From the NCBI GenBank assembly GCA_965199185.1, contig CBDAQW010000004.1:124001-188000 (forward strand): a stretch of 64,000 nucleotides of DNA. The letters are read 5' to 3'. Below, one piece after another: positions 60,765-64,000 of this stretch. The notes under the pieces are model-generated. The model did not search any database. It saw only the letters and a program-made list of their open reading frames with translations, and was not told the origin of the DNA. Made by a program: the position numbers and the translations under genes. The stretch comes from Endozoicomonas sp965199185 (GTDB taxonomy: Bacteria > Pseudomonadota > Gammaproteobacteria > Pseudomonadales > Endozoicomonadaceae). The first letter of the stretch is position 1, and each line of letters starts with the position of its first letter.

Positions 60765-62401
60765 TTCCTCTCTTCCAACCGCAAAATCACCTCTCTGATC
60801 TCCACTTTCTGCAAATAGTGTTGCATTGTTTTGATGGTGCTTTCCGTTAGCCCTGCTGATTCGATCAAATCCTGCTCAGAGGCGTTTTGCAGTTCTTGCC
60901 AATTGGTGAAGTGTTTGGCTAGCTCACGAGATTTTATCAGGCCAATCCCCGGAATACTCAGTGCTCGTATTTGAGCCGCCATAGATGGAGTATCTACTGT
61001 CTTAGGGGCTTGATATAGAACATCAGCAAGCTGTTTAATCTTGCCTGTCTGTATCCCCTCCAAAACAGTGTTTTGAGCATTTTCTGGCCAGTTCAATCCA
61101 TCGGAACCGATCAACCAGCGTGCTCGCGCCAGAAATTGCTGTTCACAATCGGGTTGAACGCTTAAACAGGTATCAGCGTTATATCGATCGGCTTCTGGCC
61201 AAACCGGAAATTGCCGAATGGGTGACTGAAACACCACTTTATCCAACACCGGTATGGCTGCGCCTTTCAGAGCAACACTGATCTTATCGCCAATCGCAAC
61301 CCCTTTCTCCTGCAGCTTATTAACGCTTCCTAAGGACACTCTGGAAATAGTTTTGCCACTTATCTTCACCGGCGTTAATCTGAGCACAGGCGTTATGCGG
61401 CCAGTTCGACCAATAGTGAAGTTGATATCAGTCACCTCTGTGATTCGGGTAATAGATGGAAACTTCCAGGCCATCGCCCAGTTCGGATTATCATAAGCCC
61501 ATCCTGACTGACGGCGATAATTCAAACTATCAACTTTAAGCACAACACCATCGAGTAAGAAGGGCAGTTTCTCATGGTTGGCATAGTGATTGCGCAGCTT
61601 CTGAATCTCTGAAATGGACATAGCAAGATGGGTAAATTGAAATGGCAAATCAAAGCCCCATTGCTTTAACTGAGGTTGTGACGCCGTTTCGCTCTCCTCC
61701 ATCGAGTTAACCCAGCGCCAGGGAAAGAAATCAATTGCTCTTAATGATGTCGGATCAATATCCACCCTGCTCACCAGACCTGCCACCATGTGTCTTGCGC
61801 TGGAAAATTGAGCGAGCAGAGTGCTGGATACCTCATCCAGCCGGACAAACAATTCTCCATGCAGAATAACTTTGTGCTGCGTATTCAACTGCAGCGGAAT
61901 TAAAGGCGTATATCGCAGATAGCGCAGAATATCCCGTCCCTGTTCACCATCACCACGAGTACTTGCAGCAACCAGCTTACCTTTGTTGTAAACCAATTCG
62001 ACGGCAATACCGTCAATTTTGGGCTGCAGTAGGATGGCAGCGGCTTTATGTTTTTGCAAAAAGGCTATGATGTCATCTTTATTTTCAGCCTTTTTCAGAC
62101 TCCCCATGAAGGCTTGATGTTTCTGGTTGTTTTGCTCTTCCCTGGATGCAGGCGGAACATTGAATGAAGGAAAACAACGGGTTAACATGCCCAGTTCCGC
62201 TTTCAGTTCATCGTACTCCGTATCGGAAATATCCGGAGCATGATGCAGGTAATAAAGACGATCGTGATTACGAATCTCCTGAGACAGGGATTTGATCAAC
62301 TCCGCTGAATGCCAGAGACTCAGTTGAGGGCAATCTTGCCCATAACCTTGCCCATAACTATGTAGTGAAAGTAAAAATAATAAAGCAGGCAGGTATTTCA
62401 T
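60755..62401 (-). CDS. ligB: NAD-dependent DNA ligase LigB
   Basis: A 548-residue adenylation-type ligase. Catalytic lysine 128 in LLQPKIDGIAVE (the KxDG motif); LPFLLDGVVLKV and TGRTGRITPVLRLTPVKI follow in the nucleotidyltransferase and OB domains; a helix-hairpin-helix region is near residues 470-540. Unlike LigA it has no clear BRCT domain, and it opens with a signal-like hydrophobic segment (ALLFLLSLHSYGQ), as the E. coli LigB does. The stop lies close behind the pilin terminator, convergent. Confidence 0.92.
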   Translation of the reverse strand: MKYLPALLFLLSLHSYGQGYGQDCPQLSLWHSAELIKSLSQEIRNHDRLYYLHHAPDISDTEYDELKAELGMLTRCFPSFNVPPASREEQNNQKHQAFMGSLKKAENKDDIIAFLQKHKAAAILLQPKIDGIAVELVYNKGKLVAASTRGDGEQGRDILRYLRYTPLIPLQLNTQHKVILHGELFVRLDEVSSTLLAQFSSARHMVAGLVSRVDIDPTSLRAIDFFPWRWVNSMEESETASQPQLKQWGFDLPFQFTHLAMSISEIQKLRNHYANHEKLPFLLDGVVLKVDSLNYRRQSGWAYDNPNWAMAWKFPSITRITEVTDINFTIGRTGRITPVLRLTPVKISGKTISRVSLGSVNKLQEKGVAIGDKISVALKGAAIPVLDKVVFQSPIRQFPVWPEADRYNADTCLSVQPDCEQQFLARARWLIGSDGLNWPENAQNTVLEGIQTGKIKQLADVLYQAPKTVDTPSMAAQIRALSIPGIGLIKSRELAKHFTNWQELQNASEQDLIESAGLTESTIKTMQHYLQKVEIREVILRLEERNKK

Positions 62402-62523
62402 CGGGTGAGCTCATTAAAAAGGCTTAACCGGAAACATCGGCGCAGTCAGATAAAAGCCAATAGGTAAAATGTTGGTTAACGATTTTTTATTGTATCCTCC
62501 ACTTCTGAATTCAGGCTCTATGG

Positions 62524-63678
62524 TTATCTGTCCTTCGGATGGAAGCCAACCATACTCAACAAGCATTTCAGTTTTTCGAGTCTTTCTGCTCTTAACCGAT
62601 CACCGACTTCCCGACCTTTGATGCCTTGCGTGACAATATCCCGGGCGTTTATGGCAAGAAGGTCATGCAGGTGATTGATGCATTGCTTGAAGAGTGGTTC
62701 AGTGACTTTTTTAGTGTTTTTTTCAGAGTTGATGAAGGATATGCAGGTCAGTAAATCCTTAAACCGTTCAGGGCGACGAATAGCATCGGTCTGTTCGTAC
62801 AAACGCATCCAGGCTTCTGCATTCCGGGTTGGCAGAATATCCGGAACCGTTGCACCGTATTGAACCACCAATGCCGCCATCTCGGTAAAGGCTGCGGGTA
62901 AACGCATCCGCCCGGACATTGCCTGAACCACTGGCAAACTCTCAACATCACCGGCAAACAGACAACCGAAACGAACGACATCGCTAGCCTGATGGTTAGC
63001 CGCCGCCTGCAGGTTGTTTAAGTTGTCTGAATTATGGATGAAGGTATGAATTTCCGGCAGAACAACGGATAAAGCACCGCACTCTTCCAGTATTTTGAAA
63101 TAGATGTCCGGTGCTGGTTCCATCAAAGCACGAACGGTTTCCTGCCAGACTCGCTCCGCCACAAGATGAGAAGCTTCACCCGATGTGACCATGCTTTTCA
63201 TTAATTCCATGGTTTCATTAGCAACAGTAAATCCCAGTGAATGAAAGCGGGCGGCAAAACGTGCTACCCGCAAAATCCGCAGAGGGTCTTCCTGAAATGC
63301 CGGTGAAACATGACGTAATTGCTGTTGTTGAATGTCTTTCTGCCCCTGATAAGGGTCAATCAGGTTACCCTGTTCGTCTTCAGCAATGGCGTTAATGGTC
63401 AGATCACGGCGAATTAAATCTTCTTCAATACTGACATCCGCCGCAGTATGAAAGACAAAGCCAGCATAGCCATGACCGGATTTTCGCTCTGTTCGGGCCA
63501 GAGCGTATTCTTCGTTAGTATCAGGGTGCAGAAATACCGGGAAATCCTTTCCGACGGGTCTGTAGCCCAGTCTTTTCATACGCTGAGGCGTGGTTCCGGT
63601 CACTACCCAGTCGTTATCTTTTACCGGTAATCCCAGCAGTTTGTCTCGAACGGCTCCGCCGACCAGATAAATCTTCAT
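62524..63678 (-). CDS. cca: CCA tRNA nucleotidyltransferase without an apparent HD domain
   Basis: Cca adds or repairs the 3' CCA of tRNAs. The 384-residue protein has GGAVRDKLLG at residues 7-16, the metal-binding Asp21 and Asp23 in KDNDWVV, RRDLTINAIAED, and the RFAARFHSLGF block. In E. coli the C-terminal half carries an HD phosphohydrolase domain (HD motif in CHDFGK); here the equivalent region reads CLFAGDVES and no HD pair is visible. Length is about 25 residues shorter than E. coli Cca. The ligB gene is downstream on the same strand. Confidence 0.94.
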   Translation of the reverse strand: MKIYLVGGAVRDKLLGLPVKDNDWVVTGTTPQRMKRLGYRPVGKDFPVFLHPDTNEEYALARTERKSGHGYAGFVFHTAADVSIEEDLIRRDLTINAIAEDEQGNLIDPYQGQKDIQQQQLRHVSPAFQEDPLRILRVARFAARFHSLGFTVANETMELMKSMVTSGEASHLVAERVWQETVRALMEPAPDIYFKILEECGALSVVLPEIHTFIHNSDNLNNLQAAANHQASDVVRFGCLFAGDVESLPVVQAMSGRMRLPAAFTEMAALVVQYGATVPDILPTRNAEAWMRLYEQTDAIRRPERFKDLLTCISFINSEKNTKKVTEPLFKQCINHLHDLLAINARDIVTQGIKGREVGDRLRAERLEKLKCLLSMVGFHPKDR

Positions 63679-63857
63679 GTATGACTCTTGGGAGGAAAAC
63701 TGAACTATCAGTGTATGGCACTTGCTGATTATTAGAAACAGGAGAATTTTTTTCTCTAAAACTGAATTAATAAAGATTCAAATACTCAAAAAGAAGAACT
63801 ATTGAGAATATTTGAAATATTTTTCTATGAATTAGTTTGTAAACTTTAGTTATTTAA

Positions 63858-64000
63858 ACCCGATGTGTGACTTTTAATTTCAACATGGCTATCCATGCCA
63901 CGTGGATCCCGTACAGTCCCTGTACGGGATGACAGCAGAGTGCACCAAACCTCTACTAGCTGTCATTCTGTACAGGGAGTGTACAGAACCCATAAGCCAT
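63858..64000. mobile_element. Family A element, cut by the window edge
   Basis: Left end ACCCGATGTGTGACTTTTA, then base-for-base identity with the element at 42687 for the 143 visible bases. Its right end and target duplication lie outside the window. The preceding 63679-63857 is AT-rich and holds no gene. Confidence 0.85.

Noticed and set aside
1..64000. CRISPR array, prophage, rRNA operon
   Set aside because: No regularly spaced direct repeats, no cas genes, no phage structural genes outside the T6SS and no rRNA sequence were seen.

Overview
The window looks like a chromosomal segment of a marine gammaproteobacterium of the Oceanospirillales type. The housekeeping order lolB/ispE/tRNA-Gln, divergent hemA-prfA-prmC, and leuA-(holD-like)-rimI is close to pseudomonad and Oceanospirillum relatives. 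The secreted hypotheticals, the type VI secretion cluster and the abundant short inverted-repeat elements make an Endozoicomonas-like host my best guess. That is an inference from gene content, not a database match.

Layout. 1-21 kb is mostly core metabolism: a MATE transporter, tRNA-Gln(TTG), ispE, lolB, a TPR lipoprotein, hemA-prfA-prmC, nhaA, hemH, a YajG-like lipoprotein, leuA behind a Leu-rich leader ORF, a holD-like gene with rimI, and several small or uncharacterised genes. 21.9-42.5 kb is a type VI secretion system in two convergent arms. The right-going arm is FHA/TagH-tssJ-tssK-tssL-tssM (membrane complex and baseplate). The left-going arm reads, from its promoter side, tssA-hcp-tssB-tssC-tssC2-tssE-tssF-tssG (sheath, tube, baseplate), then a large unknown effector-like gene, vgrG, a DUF6931-like gene and PAAR. 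The core genes are intact, but the spike and cargo module at the end of this arm is broken by many frameshifts, and the second tssC has lost its natural C-terminus at an A6 run. No tssH/clpV lies in the window. 42.9-45.1 kb holds an ornithine/acetylornithine-type aminotransferase and a DUF1338 (2-oxoadipate dioxygenase-like) gene. 45.7-53 kb is an AT-richer LPS/surface-glycan island: heptosyltransferase, GT2, two GT4s, an unknown gene, a hexapeptide acyltransferase and an O-antigen ligase-like protein. 53-56.5 kb is a junkyard: an IS630 inside an older IS remnant, a BrnT/BrnA toxin-antitoxin pair, and plasmid- or phage-like and transposase fragments. 56.7-59.5 kb carries ugd and a UDP-glucuronate 4-epimerase-like gene, probably supplying uronic acid sugars to the glycan island. 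59.5-63.7 kb has a small membrane protein, a type IV pilin, ligB and cca.

Two families of short non-coding inverted-repeat elements run through the right half. Family A (about 181 bp, 19-bp terminal repeats) has a copy at 42687 with a perfect 8-bp target duplication and a window-edge copy at 63858 that matches it base for base over all visible sequence. Family B (about 105-156 bp, ends AGGCTGTCGCAAAA) appears alone at 10 kb and twice inserted inside a family A element at the same position, suggesting a composite that moved as one unit. The T6SS spike decay, the composite element and the leuA leader are the points I would look at first.
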